Below, one piece after another: positions 1-8,145 of a DNA stretch of 39,009 bases (its first letter is position 1; each line of letters begins with the position of its first letter). The notes beneath the pieces are model-generated. The model was not told the origin of the DNA, did no database searches, and saw only the letters and a program-made list of their open reading frames with translations. Where the stretch lies: contig CAUZSH010000007.1 of the NCBI GenBank assembly GCA_963582935.1, positions 1 through 39,009 of the forward strand, given 5' to 3'. This DNA comes from CAUZSH01 sp963582935 (lineage in GTDB: Bacteria > Pseudomonadota > Gammaproteobacteria > Francisellales > Francisellaceae). Position numbers and translations under genes: made by a program.

Positions 1-606
1 GGTATTTTTGACCTTCAAAAATACCCAAAAGAAACAGCAACCTTACTCGCTAATGGTGAACTCACCGCCCTCGCCTTTTTTGGCCTTGCATTCGCACAAA
101 TTAATATCCCTGTGACAACCTTGTGTAATAAATATTTATACACTACCGGTGATCCCTTAAATGCACATCCTGAGCATTTAAATATGGTATTACTTGAACA
201 CGCTTTTGCTAAAACAAATATTGTCTTAGTTCCAGGGTTTTTAGGATGCAATGTAGACAGAACCTGTACTCTACTTGGCCGAGGAGGCTCGGACTTAAGT
301 GCCATTTTCTGCGCCTGGGCATTAAAAGCACAAGAGTGCCTTCTCATTAAAGATGTTGTTGGTGTCTTCAACTGCGATCCAAATACTTTTGGTGAAGATG
401 CTGATTGCTATCAATCACTCCGCTACCAAGATGCCTTTTTAGTTTGTTCTCACCTCATTCAAAAGCAGGCTTTGCACTTTGCTAAAACTCATCAGTTAAA
501 ATTTATTGTAAAATCAATGGGTCCACACCCTGGTACTCTTGTAGGCGCTGAAACAACCACATTTTACTCTGAATTCCATGAATATAATCTTGATACTGCA
601 GTTTAA
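1..606 (+). CDS. Aspartokinase-like amino-acid kinase, 3' part (5' end outside window)
   Basis: The reading frame is open from base 1, so the gene begins upstream; 201 residues are visible. They carry the amino-acid kinase signature in the order known for aspartokinases: VLVPGFLG, then LLGRGGSD, then IKDVVGVFNCDP, and a terminal PGTLV strand. In the aspartokinase family these bind ATP and aspartate, making aspartyl phosphate for the lysine, threonine and methionine branches. The protein stops right after the kinase fold, so the usual C-terminal ACT regulatory domains are absent. The segment usually reading VLHP is LIQKQAL here. The trans-sulfuration gene starts 15 bases downstream, suggesting one methionine-directed operon (inference). 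Another kinase of the same fold is possible, since the N-terminus cannot be seen. Confidence 0.72.
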   Translation, partial: GIFDLQKYPKETATLLANGELTALAFFGLAFAQINIPVTTLCNKYLYTTGDPLNAHPEHLNMVLLEHAFAKTNIVLVPGFLGCNVDRTCTLLGRGGSDLSAIFCAWALKAQECLLIKDVVGVFNCDPNTFGEDADCYQSLRYQDAFLVCSHLIQKQALHFAKTHQLKFIVKSMGPHPGTLVGAETTTFYSEFHEYNLDTAV

Positions 607-621
607 ATAAAGGAACTTTCT

Positions 622-1788
622 ATGAAACCAGAAACAAGCATACTTCACCCAAGTTCTTCCTTAAAAGATCCTTATGGTGCAACCAGCACCCCTATTTATC
701 AAACGGCGACTTTTGCGCAACCCCATGCAGATCAATCTGGAGAATATGATTATTCTCGTAGTGGAAACCCCACTAGAGATGAACTACAAATACAACTTGC
801 AAGCTTGGATAACGCCAAACATGCCTTTACGTTTACAACTGGCATGGCATCAATTAGTGCGATATGCCGCATTTTAGAACCGGGTGATGAAATTATTGCA
901 AACCTAGATGTATACGGCGGTACCCATCGTTATTTTACTCAAGTGCTTGCGAAGCAAAATATCAAAACACATTTTGTAAACACCAAAAATCCTGAGAAAA
1001 TCATTTCATATATCAATAAAAACACCAAACTACTTTGGATTGAAACCCCTTCTAATCCATTTCAACATATCACAGATATTAAAGAAATCGCTTCCCTCAA
1101 AGATCAACTGGGCTTACAACTCTGTATTGATAATTCCATGATGTCTTCATGGGCTCAAAAACCCTTGTCACTGGGTGCTGACGTGGTCATTCAATCTGCC
1201 ACAAAATATCTTTCGGGACACAGCGATTTAAGCGCTGGCGTCGTCACCACAAATAGCCCCTATTTTGCAAACCATTTAACTTTTATTCAGAATGCAGAGG
1301 GTACCGCTTTAGCGCCATTTGATTCATGGTTACTGATACGAGGCTTACAAACCATTGCGCTTCGTTTTGAACGCCAACAAGAAAATGCCACTAAACTCAC
1401 GAACTACTTAGTCAATAATTCGCTTGTCAAACGTGTATATTATGCCAGATTAGTGGGGCATGAAGGCTATCAGACACATCGAAACCAAGCAACAGGTTCT
1501 GGTGGTGTGCTCTCCTTTGAAACCGAATCAAAAGCCTTTTCCAAAGCGATTGTAGAAGCAACAAAGTTATTTTCCATATCGGTTAGTTTTGGTAGCCTAA
1601 AAAGCACCATAAGTTTGCCTTGCTATATGTCACATGCCTCTATCTCAGATGACGATCAGACCATTCCCAACAACCTCATCCGGATTTCAGTAGGCATAGA
1701 GAATATTGATGACCTTATTGCCGACCTAAGACAAGGATTTCATGCTGCAAAAAACACCTTGCGCATTGCCAAAAGCAGTGAAATCTAA
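622..1788 (+). CDS. Cystathionine gamma-synthase / beta-lyase family PLP enzyme
   Basis: This 388-residue protein has the length and motifs of the Cys/Met-metabolism PLP enzymes (fold type I). YSRSGNPTR at about residue 44 supplies the tyrosine and arginine that hold the phosphate of the neighbouring subunit's cofactor. DNSMMSSW lies near residue 170, and the Schiff-base lysine is K195 in QSATKYLSGHSD. Such enzymes make cystathionine from an acyl-homoserine and cysteine, cleave cystathionine, or sulfhydrylate acyl-homoserine directly; motifs alone do not separate these. The neighbouring aspartokinase-like gene favours methionine synthesis. The ATG is preceded by AAAGGAAC at normal distance. 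The gene ends only five bases from the convergent transporter gene. Confidence 0.85.
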   Translation: MKPETSILHPSSSLKDPYGATSTPIYQTATFAQPHADQSGEYDYSRSGNPTRDELQIQLASLDNAKHAFTFTTGMASISAICRILEPGDEIIANLDVYGGTHRYFTQVLAKQNIKTHFVNTKNPEKIISYINKNTKLLWIETPSNPFQHITDIKEIASLKDQLGLQLCIDNSMMSSWAQKPLSLGADVVIQSATKYLSGHSDLSAGVVTTNSPYFANHLTFIQNAEGTALAPFDSWLLIRGLQTIALRFERQQENATKLTNYLVNNSLVKRVYYARLVGHEGYQTHRNQATGSGGVLSFETESKAFSKAIVEATKLFSISVSFGSLKSTISLPCYMSHASISDDDQTIPNNLIRISVGIENIDDLIADLRQGFHAAKNTLRIAKSSEI

Positions 1789-1793
1789 AGGAA

Positions 1794-3047
1794 TTAATCT
1801 TTATGGATCATCAATTTAGGTAAAAACAATAAGCATAACAAGCACACCAAGGAAGCTGTTATAACAATATAACCAGGCGCTTGAACATGCCCCGTATATT
1901 TAATCAACGTCAATGCGATCAAAGGCGTTAAACCACCAAAAACAGCGAACCCTAAATTATAGGCAAGACCAATTCCTGAGTATCGTACTTTTTGAGGAAA
2001 TAGTTCTGATAAAATCGCAGGAATATTCCCCCAAACGAACCCTAATAACAGTGCGCTAATAAAAATCGCAAAATGGTAATTTTCAATATGATGAATATAA
2101 GCCCTAATGATTGGCATAGTAAAAATCAATAGCAATACAACCGTAATGAAAAGGATTTTAATGCGCCCTCCTTTATCTGATGCTCTCCCAAATACGACAC
2201 ACAATAAGGCCGCTGCAAACATCGCAATAGAACTTGTCCAAGCAAATCCTTCGATCGAATATCTCAATATTTTTCCCAAATAGGCTGGTAGGAATAAAAA
2301 GAAAATAACGATAACCGTTGCACCAAAAGAAGTTAGGAGTGTGGCAACAATGACTTCTCTCCAATGATTTTTTACCACATAGGTCAATGGCGTTTTTGCT
2401 TCACCCGTAATAAATGGAGCAAACCGTGAAATTTCTGCTAATTTCTTCCGTAATTGATAGGCTATTAGCCCAAAAAAACCACCCAGAAAAAAAGGTAAAC
2501 GCCATGCCCAATCTAAAATCTGTTGGTGGCTAAAAATGGTTAGCAATAAGGCTTCAACAATATAACCCAAAACCAATCCACATAGTAGAAAACAAAATAT
2601 GATCCCCGTGCCAAACCCACGCTGTTCTGGCATAGATTCACTCACATAGGTAATCGCTCCTGGAATTTCTCCACCGATGGAAAACCCCTGCAATAAACGA
2701 AAAACCAGCAGTAGTATAGGTGCCCAAATGCCAATAGATTCATAACTCGGGATTAACCCTATACCCAAGGTTGCACAAGCCATAATTAAAACTGAAACTG
2801 CAAAGGTTTTTTTACGCCCATACTTGTCGCCATAATGTCCAAAAATAATGCCACCAAATGGCCTTGCAAAATACCCTACCGCATAAGTTCCAAAAGTGGC
2901 AAGCAAAGCATTTAGAGGCGTGGCATTTGGAAAAAATATCGTTGAAATATAGCCTGCCAATAAAGCATATATAATGAAATCATAAAATTCTAACAATCCC
3001 CCCAAACTGGAAATAGAAAGAATTCTTTTTTGTTCTTTTGTAATCAT
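1794..3047 (-). CDS. MFS transporter, metabolite:H+ symporter (ProP-like) family
   Basis: This is a 417-residue, strongly hydrophobic protein of about twelve membrane segments. LLEFYDFIIYALLAGYIS near the N-terminus and YFARPFGGIIFGHYGDKYGRK after the second helix are hallmarks of the MHS branch of the major facilitator superfamily. That branch includes the proline/betaine, citrate, alpha-ketoglutarate and shikimate symporters. RLLQGFSIGGEIPGA in helix 4 fits the same family. The substrate cannot be inferred. The ATG has only a weak upstream TAGGAT. It is separated by about 100 bases from the histidine kinase upstream on the same strand, so co-transcription is possible but not shown. Confidence 0.85.
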   Translation of the reverse strand: MITKEQKRILSISSLGGLLEFYDFIIYALLAGYISTIFFPNATPLNALLATFGTYAVGYFARPFGGIIFGHYGDKYGRKKTFAVSVLIMACATLGIGLIPSYESIGIWAPILLLVFRLLQGFSIGGEIPGAITYVSESMPEQRGFGTGIIFCFLLCGLVLGYIVEALLLTIFSHQQILDWAWRLPFFLGGFFGLIAYQLRKKLAEISRFAPFITGEAKTPLTYVVKNHWREVIVATLLTSFGATVIVIFFLFLPAYLGKILRYSIEGFAWTSSIAMFAAALLCVVFGRASDKGGRIKILFITVVLLLIFTMPIIRAYIHHIENYHFAIFISALLLGFVWGNIPAILSELFPQKVRYSGIGLAYNLGFAVFGGLTPLIALTLIKYTGHVQAPGYIVITASLVCLLCLLFLPKLMIHKD

Positions 3048-3146
3048 AGCATCCTAGCAAAACAATGTTCACACATATAATATTATGGATAATTGAATAC
3101 AAATCAAATCAAGTCATAAATAAATAAATAAATTTTATAGCGCTCT

Positions 3147-4604
3147 CTATTTATCCAACTTAAACAACACATCCATCTCTAAACCCTTTCCTTGTTTGCC
3201 TTGCTTTGCCATAATTCGGCCTTGGTGAAGGCGAACAATCTCTTTAACGATAGAGAGACCTAGTCCACTCCCACTCTCACTATTCCCCATTTCACGATAA
3301 AAACGATCAAATATACGCTTTAACTTTTCTTCTGAAACACCAACGCCAGTATCGACCACCCTCACTCTAGCATATCCATCACGTTGGCTACTAATCAACG
3401 TAACCATTCCACCATTTGGGGTATAGCGAATCGCATTATCTAATAAATTACGAACCAAAATTCCAATAAATGTTTTACTTCCTTGAATAAATAACGGCTT
3501 TCCATGTGCTATAAATTCCAACTCTATATCTTTATCAATGGCGATAGGTGCAAGCTCTATGGCCCATGATTCTAAAACTTCATTCAAGTCAAATCGCTCC
3601 AGATTAGGCAAAGTTTGGGTTGGCTCTAGTCTTGTGAGTATTAATAATTGCTCAATGATTCTGAAATATTGATCTGTGCTATAAATGATATTTTTAATCT
3701 TTTGCTTCACCTCTTCAATATCATCTAAATTTAAAGCAACTTCAGCTTGGGTTTTTAAAGCTGATAAGGGTGTCTTTAGTTCGTGTGCCGCATCTCCTGT
3801 AAAACGTTTTTCACGCTCTAAAACCTTATTTACCCGTCGAAATAAATGATTTAACTCATCCAATAATGGCACAATTTCAATAGGCGTCTTTCTCACTTCG
3901 ATAGACTCTAATTTTCTCGGATCGCGAGCCGCCAGTGCTTGGCGAATTTTTGCTAAAGGGCTCAGCGCCACTTGCACAATAAAAACCGTCGCCATCGCTA
4001 AAAGCGCATATAAGACCAGAAGATCCCAAATCGCGCTCCAAAAATTATTCAAAAAAGTTTTTTCCTTAAATTGCGTATTGACTAAAACCACAATTCGATA
4101 GGGCTTATAATGACTGTTCATACTGAACACATACCAACTATCATTAAGCTTATGCCCCTGAATAGCCAGATTTGAAAAACCTTCCTTATCCAGCATAATA
4201 GGTTTATCGGGTGCGCCCGATGACCTCAAAACCACCATATCATCCTCTGGGTTATAAACCTGAAAAGCAAAGGAATCTTTATAATTATTACTAAATTCAA
4301 CTCGCTGAGGCGTCAGGTTAGTTTGCACGTTTGAGATTGTATTCGAAGGTGTACTTTGTAAAAGTTTGGATAGTGTCTGTAAAGATTTATCTTTTAAATT
4401 CATGGTGATCAATGCATCGACCACACGAGCACTATTAACCATCTGCATTCTAAATAGCTTTTCATTCTGCTGTCTTATTTGATAAAAATTCAAACCACCC
4501 ATAATTACAATGGTAATGGTCACCAGCAACAATAGGCATAAACTTAAAAACCGTTTAATCGAAAACTGGCTATTGAGTATTGGTATGATGCTGGATTTTT
4601 CCAT
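3147..4604 (-). CDS. Membrane sensor histidine kinase (QseC/PmrB-like), orphan
   Basis: This 485-residue kinase has transmembrane helices at about 18-42 and 188-215, enclosing a periplasmic domain of about 145 residues. A HAMP-like linker follows at about 211-260. The dimerisation/phosphoacceptor helix carries DAAHELKTPL with the phosphorylated histidine at H274. The ATPase domain shows the N box NLLDNAIRYTPNGG (N390), the G1 box DTGVGV (from 418), an F box near 432 and the G2 box GSGLGL (445-450). The architecture matches the OmpR-class partner kinases such as QseC. Those genes usually follow their response regulator directly; none is present on either side here. The ATG follows GAGGT. The signal sensed is unknown. 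Confidence 0.88.
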   Translation of the reverse strand: MEKSSIIPILNSQFSIKRFLSLCLLLLVTITIVIMGGLNFYQIRQQNEKLFRMQMVNSARVVDALITMNLKDKSLQTLSKLLQSTPSNTISNVQTNLTPQRVEFSNNYKDSFAFQVYNPEDDMVVLRSSGAPDKPIMLDKEGFSNLAIQGHKLNDSWYVFSMNSHYKPYRIVVLVNTQFKEKTFLNNFWSAIWDLLVLYALLAMATVFIVQVALSPLAKIRQALAARDPRKLESIEVRKTPIEIVPLLDELNHLFRRVNKVLEREKRFTGDAAHELKTPLSALKTQAEVALNLDDIEEVKQKIKNIIYSTDQYFRIIEQLLILTRLEPTQTLPNLERFDLNEVLESWAIELAPIAIDKDIELEFIAHGKPLFIQGSKTFIGILVRNLLDNAIRYTPNGGMVTLISSQRDGYARVRVVDTGVGVSEEKLKRIFDRFYREMGNSESGSGLGLSIVKEIVRLHQGRIMAKQGKQGKGLEMDVLFKLDK

Positions 4605-4756
4605 AATTTAGCTACCTCAAGCATTTATTACCTATCATCATAGATTGAAACCGATCATCATTGCAAAATAATCATATTAAGTTACGACAAATCAACTTTT
4701 CTATAGAACATAAAAACGGTATACTACGCTATCTAAAATATTCCAACAGAGAAAAA

Positions 4757-5185
4757 ATGGAAAATTTATCTACCTTTATTTCAGCAAACCTATGGTTAAG
4801 TTTGGGCTTTGTTTTGCTCCTTGTGGTTTACCTCGCATTTGAAATTGCACAAAAAAAGAATTCGGCAAAGAGTGTGACAACACAAGAAGCCATCACATTA
4901 AGCAACCGTGAAAAAGGTATCTTCTTAGATGTCAGGGACGGAAAAGAATATAATAATGGTCATATCGTTGGTGCGCTAAACACGAGCATTAGTAGTTTAA
5001 AGGAAAGCACGAAGTTCATTAACAAACATAAACAGACACCTGTCATCATCTACGCCGAACTTGGACAACATGCAAACTCAGCCTATGCCATCTTAACCAC
5101 TGCAGGTTTTGAAAAAGTAAGCATCTTACGTGGTGGACTCTCTCAATGGAAAATCGACGGTCTTCCTACTGAAAAAAAAAGCTAA
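4757..5185 (+). CDS. yibN: YibN-like membrane-anchored rhodanese domain protein lacking catalytic Cys
   Basis: This 142-residue protein has one N-terminal membrane helix (about residues 8-28) and a cytoplasmic rhodanese domain: FLDVRDGKEYNNGHIVGA, later ILRGGLSQWKIDGLP. Its position ahead of grxC and secB is the gammaproteobacterial yibN-grxC-secB order. In active rhodaneses and in E. coli YibN the loop after the VI strand carries a cysteine (CxxG type). Here the loop reads VIIYAELGQHANSA with no cysteine, so sulfurtransferase activity is unlikely. I chose the ATG at 4757, which puts the helix at the usual place. A longer frame from a TTG at 4661 adds 32 polar residues with no family match. 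A TATACT at 4720-4725 could be its -10 element (weak). Confidence 0.8.
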   Translation: MENLSTFISANLWLSLGFVLLLVVYLAFEIAQKKNSAKSVTTQEAITLSNREKGIFLDVRDGKEYNNGHIVGALNTSISSLKESTKFINKHKQTPVIIYAELGQHANSAYAILTTAGFEKVSILRGGLSQWKIDGLPTEKKS

Positions 5186-5208
5186 CAATATCAAAGGAAA
5201 AGAAAAAA

Positions 5209-5475
5209 ATGGACACCCATAATTTTATTTACAGTAAACCAACTTGCCCGTACTGTATTCGCGCAAAAGCATTACTCACCGAGCTTAACATCCCCTTTAC
5301 AGAAATTCAGATTCAAAATAATCTCGCGCTAAGAGATGAGATGATTTCAAAAGCTGGCGTTCATACTGTTCCGCAAATTTTTCTGAATGATACGCATATA
5401 GGTGGATGTGATGACTTGTATGCATTACATAAACTTGGCAAACTAAAGAAATACGCTGAAACAGAAACTGTTTAA
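5209..5475 (+). CDS. grxC: Glutaredoxin 3
   Basis: This 88-residue protein has the compact thioredoxin fold of class I glutaredoxins. The active-site motif is CPYC at C13-C16, with the cis-proline loop HTVPQIFLND and the glutathione-binding GGCDD near residues 66-70. It reduces disulfides and glutathione mixed disulfides in the cytoplasm using GSH. The size and the slot between yibN and secB identify it as GrxC. The ATG is preceded by AAAGGAAAAG. It lies 23 bases after the rhodanese gene and 26 before secB, consistent with one transcript. Confidence 0.93.
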   Translation: MDTHNFIYSKPTCPYCIRAKALLTELNIPFTEIQIQNNLALRDEMISKAGVHTVPQIFLNDTHIGGCDDLYALHKLGKLKKYAETETV

Positions 5476-5501
5476 ACTGACATTATAAGCGAGGATACCC
5501 A

Positions 5502-5957
5502 ATGACTGATACAACTCAAAATCCAGAAGAAGCACAATTTCAAATCCATAAGCTCTACGTTAAAGATGTTTCATTTGAAATCCCCTCTGGTGCGGATGCC
5601 TTCAAAACAGAATGGAAACCTGAGCTTAACATTCAGCTAAATACCAAACACTCAGGCTTATCTGAAAAGCATACCTATGAAGTGATTCTTACCGTAAACT
5701 GTTCTGTCTCTTGTGAAGGGAAAGAAGCCTTTAAAACAGAAGTCCAACAGGCTGGTATCTTTACTATTTCAAACCTAGATGAAACACAGCTTGACCATGC
5801 ACTCAAAGCATTTTGCCCAAGTATTTTATACCCTTATGCCAGAGAAGCGATTTCAGATATGATTTCAAAGGGTGGCTTCCCACAACTGTGTCTCGCTCCT
5901 GTCAATTTTGATATGCTTTATCAACAGCAGAAAAAACAAGAAGAAGTTACAGGCTAG
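5502..5957 (+). CDS. secB: Protein-export chaperone SecB
   Basis: This 151-residue protein has the SecB length and characteristic segments: QIHKLYVKDVSFEIP at the N-terminus, CPSILYPYAREAISDMISKG and GGFPQLCLAPVNFDMLY near the C-terminus. SecB forms tetramers that hold presecretory proteins unfolded and hand them to SecA. The ATG follows GAGGA at good spacing. Its last 11 bases overlap the end of the convergent unknown gene. gpsA, which often follows secB in related genomes, is not here. Confidence 0.95.
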   Translation: MTDTTQNPEEAQFQIHKLYVKDVSFEIPSGADAFKTEWKPELNIQLNTKHSGLSEKHTYEVILTVNCSVSCEGKEAFKTEVQQAGIFTISNLDETQLDHALKAFCPSILYPYAREAISDMISKGGFPQLCLAPVNFDMLYQQQKKQEEVTG

Positions 5958-6456
5958 GTTTCTTCTGTAACTCAACCTCAATCAAATTTTTCCAAACTTG
6001 GTCACATAGTTTTAACCAATGCTGATAACAAGCCACCAACTCTAGTGGCTTTTCATTTTCAACAAGCTCATATAAAAACTGTTGGTAACGTTGTTTTAAT
6101 GATTTTAACGCCAACGTATATTTATCTACGTTCAACAACAAACTATCGTCAAATAAGGGAATAGAGACAGAAAGAGGCATCAACCAATTATTTAATAAAT
6201 GTTGGAAATAATGATCATAACAACCCTCAGACTCAATATTTTTTACCTTTGAAAAAATAATGCCCTGTTGCTCCATATTATATAAGAATAAGCAAAGCGC
6301 TTCGGCAAAACTGAAGAATTTATGTTCGCCCCAGTACAATAGCACATCATGCTTTAAAGTAGTCAAGGTCTTGATGGATTGAATATCGAAAAGATCATCT
6401 CTACACAATGTTTTTGCGAGTGCCTCTGGCAGCTCAGTGATATAGTCCATAGACAT
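5947..6456 (-). CDS. Hypothetical protein downstream of cydC
   Basis: I do not recognise this 169-residue protein. It looks fully helical and soluble, rich in Leu, aromatic residues and Glu/Lys, with no signal peptide or membrane span. A run of Trp, Tyr and Cys in the C-terminal third (HWLKLCDQVWKN) stands out. The frame extends to a TTG at 6474, directly after the cydC stop. The ATG at 6456 (or 6450) is more likely, but none has a clear Shine-Dalgarno sequence, so translation may depend on coupling to cydC. It is the last gene of the cydDC transcript and overlaps secB tail to tail by 11 bases. A link to cytochrome bd or thiol export is suggested by position only. Confidence 0.6.
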   Translation of the reverse strand: MSMDYITELPEALAKTLCRDDLFDIQSIKTLTTLKHDVLLYWGEHKFFSFAEALCLFLYNMEQQGIIFSKVKNIESEGCYDHYFQHLLNNWLMPLSVSIPLFDDSLLLNVDKYTLALKSLKQRYQQFLYELVENEKPLELVACYQHWLKLCDQVWKNLIEVELQKKPSL

Positions 6457-6474
6457 TTTGATACAATAAAACAA

Positions 6475-8145
6475 TTATGATGAAACTATCTTACCATGCT
6501 CAAAATTTAAAGTAACATCCATTCTACGCGCTAGCCGTTCATTGTGTGTCACCAATAAGACCGTCTTCCCACGCATAACCTTTTCAAGTGCTTCCACCAC
6601 TTTATATTCTGTTATACTATCTAAGCCCTCTGTTGGCTCATCCAAAACAAGAATGGGCCCATCTCTCAATATTGCTCTTGCTAGCGCCAAACGCTTTTGT
6701 TGCCCGCCCGACAACGCACGACCATTCTCACCTGCCCAAGTATGAATGCCATCAGGAAGATCTAGCACAAATTGCTTTAAATCTACTTGTGCTAGAGCAT
6801 CCATCATTTCACCCTCAGATGCCTCAGGTTTAGCAATCGCCAAATTTTCTTTTATCGTTGTACTAAAAATATGAGGCTTTTGCGAAATAACCGTCATTAA
6901 GTTCCTTAATTGCGCCTCTGAGAAATCTGTTATTTTCACACCACCAATGGTAATCATGCCACTATCGCAATCCCAGAATCGTGCCAACAAATGAATAAAA
7001 GTTGATTTCCCTGAACCCGTATGTCCTGAAATAGCCACTTTTTTTCCTGTTACAATAGATGTTGAGACATTATTCAAAACGGGGGTACCCTGTTCATAGG
7101 AAAAACCAACTTGATCATAGTGAATATCATAATGCTCTAAAGAAATCTTATCACACTCATTAAAAATAACTTCCGGCTCATCTTCCACAACTTTTAAAAG
7201 ACGTTTGGCAGAACTCACAGTTCTGCCCAAATACTGATAGGCAACTGGAATTGGCATGACTGCCTCAAAAAGAGCCATAGTCCCCAACCCAAGCAAAGCG
7301 ATAATCGCTCCACTCAAAGACCCAGCGGACACTAGTCCAACCGCCATCCAGACCACCCCGACTAAGGTAACGCCCAATGCAACCGTCATCAATCCTGATC
7401 CAATGCCCGCATAAATACTCATTTTATGTTGCAATCGAATAAGTGCTTTATTTTGATCCTGAAGTTTTTTAAGATGCGCCTCATCCGCAACAAAAACCTT
7501 TAACTCCGCTAGACCTTGGATATGTTCAACCACTTCTGATTTCAATTCTGCGCTCACTTGAGCAATGCTATTACCCGTTTTACGTGCCAACATTCCAACT
7601 AAAAAAGGAATACAAAAGGCTGCAACCAACATTGCTATCACGGTAAATAATGCAATGTAGGCATCAAAGAAACTATAAAACACACCGATAAAGGCTGCTA
7701 CAAAAATCACCACGATACTGGGCGCTAATACGCGAATATATAAATTGTCTAGAGCATCTATATCATTGACAATTTTACTTAATAAATCGCCACTACGGTA
7801 ACGCATTAAATGGGCAGGCGCCAAGGGTTCTAATTTGTTATAAAACCACACTCGAATATCCGTTAAAATTTTAAATGTCGCCTCATGAGTCACGACACGT
7901 TCACCATAACGATTTGCAATACGCATCAATGAAAAAAATCGCACTCCGGCCGCTGGCAAAAAGAAGTTAAATTGTGACGCCGCACTATAAGATAAACTCG
8001 CGTAGGCGGCGGCTGAGATAAACCAACCAGAAAGGGTCATTAAGCCGATGCTTGCCAATATGGTCGCATAAGAAAGCGCCATACCTAGGATCACCCACCA
8101 TAATTGTTTTTTAAAGAGTTTAATAAAAGGAAATAACGCTTTCAT
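6475..8145 (-). CDS. cydC: Heterodimeric thiol ABC exporter, subunit CydC
   Basis: This 556-residue half-transporter has six membrane helices in the first 320 residues and a C-terminal ATPase. The Walker A is GHTGSGKST, the signature LSGGQQKRLALARA, and the Walker B ILVLDEPTEGLD; an H-loop follows in LLVTHNERLA. The N-terminal SIGLMTLSGWFISAAA segment is typical of CydC. With CydD it exports cysteine and glutathione to the periplasm and is needed for heme insertion into cytochrome bd. Its ATG immediately follows the cydD stop (TAAATG), and the AAAGGAG site lies inside the end of cydD, implying translational coupling. cydAB are not in the window. Confidence 0.94.
   Translation of the reverse strand: MKALFPFIKLFKKQLWWVILGMALSYATILASIGLMTLSGWFISAAAYASLSYSAASQFNFFLPAAGVRFFSLMRIANRYGERVVTHEATFKILTDIRVWFYNKLEPLAPAHLMRYRSGDLLSKIVNDIDALDNLYIRVLAPSIVVIFVAAFIGVFYSFFDAYIALFTVIAMLVAAFCIPFLVGMLARKTGNSIAQVSAELKSEVVEHIQGLAELKVFVADEAHLKKLQDQNKALIRLQHKMSIYAGIGSGLMTVALGVTLVGVVWMAVGLVSAGSLSGAIIALLGLGTMALFEAVMPIPVAYQYLGRTVSSAKRLLKVVEDEPEVIFNECDKISLEHYDIHYDQVGFSYEQGTPVLNNVSTSIVTGKKVAISGHTGSGKSTFIHLLARFWDCDSGMITIGGVKITDFSEAQLRNLMTVISQKPHIFSTTIKENLAIAKPEASEGEMMDALAQVDLKQFVLDLPDGIHTWAGENGRALSGGQQKRLALARAILRDGPILVLDEPTEGLDSITEYKVVEALEKVMRGKTVLLVTHNERLARRMDVTLNFEHGKIVSS

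Noticed and set aside
15..371. Minus-strand frame opposite the aspartokinase-like gene
   Set aside because: It is antisense to a well-supported gene, has no ribosome binding site and no recognisable motif.
4661..4756. N-terminal extension of the rhodanese from TTG
   Set aside because: The extension is polar and unlike the family; the membrane helix begins soon after the ATG at 4757.
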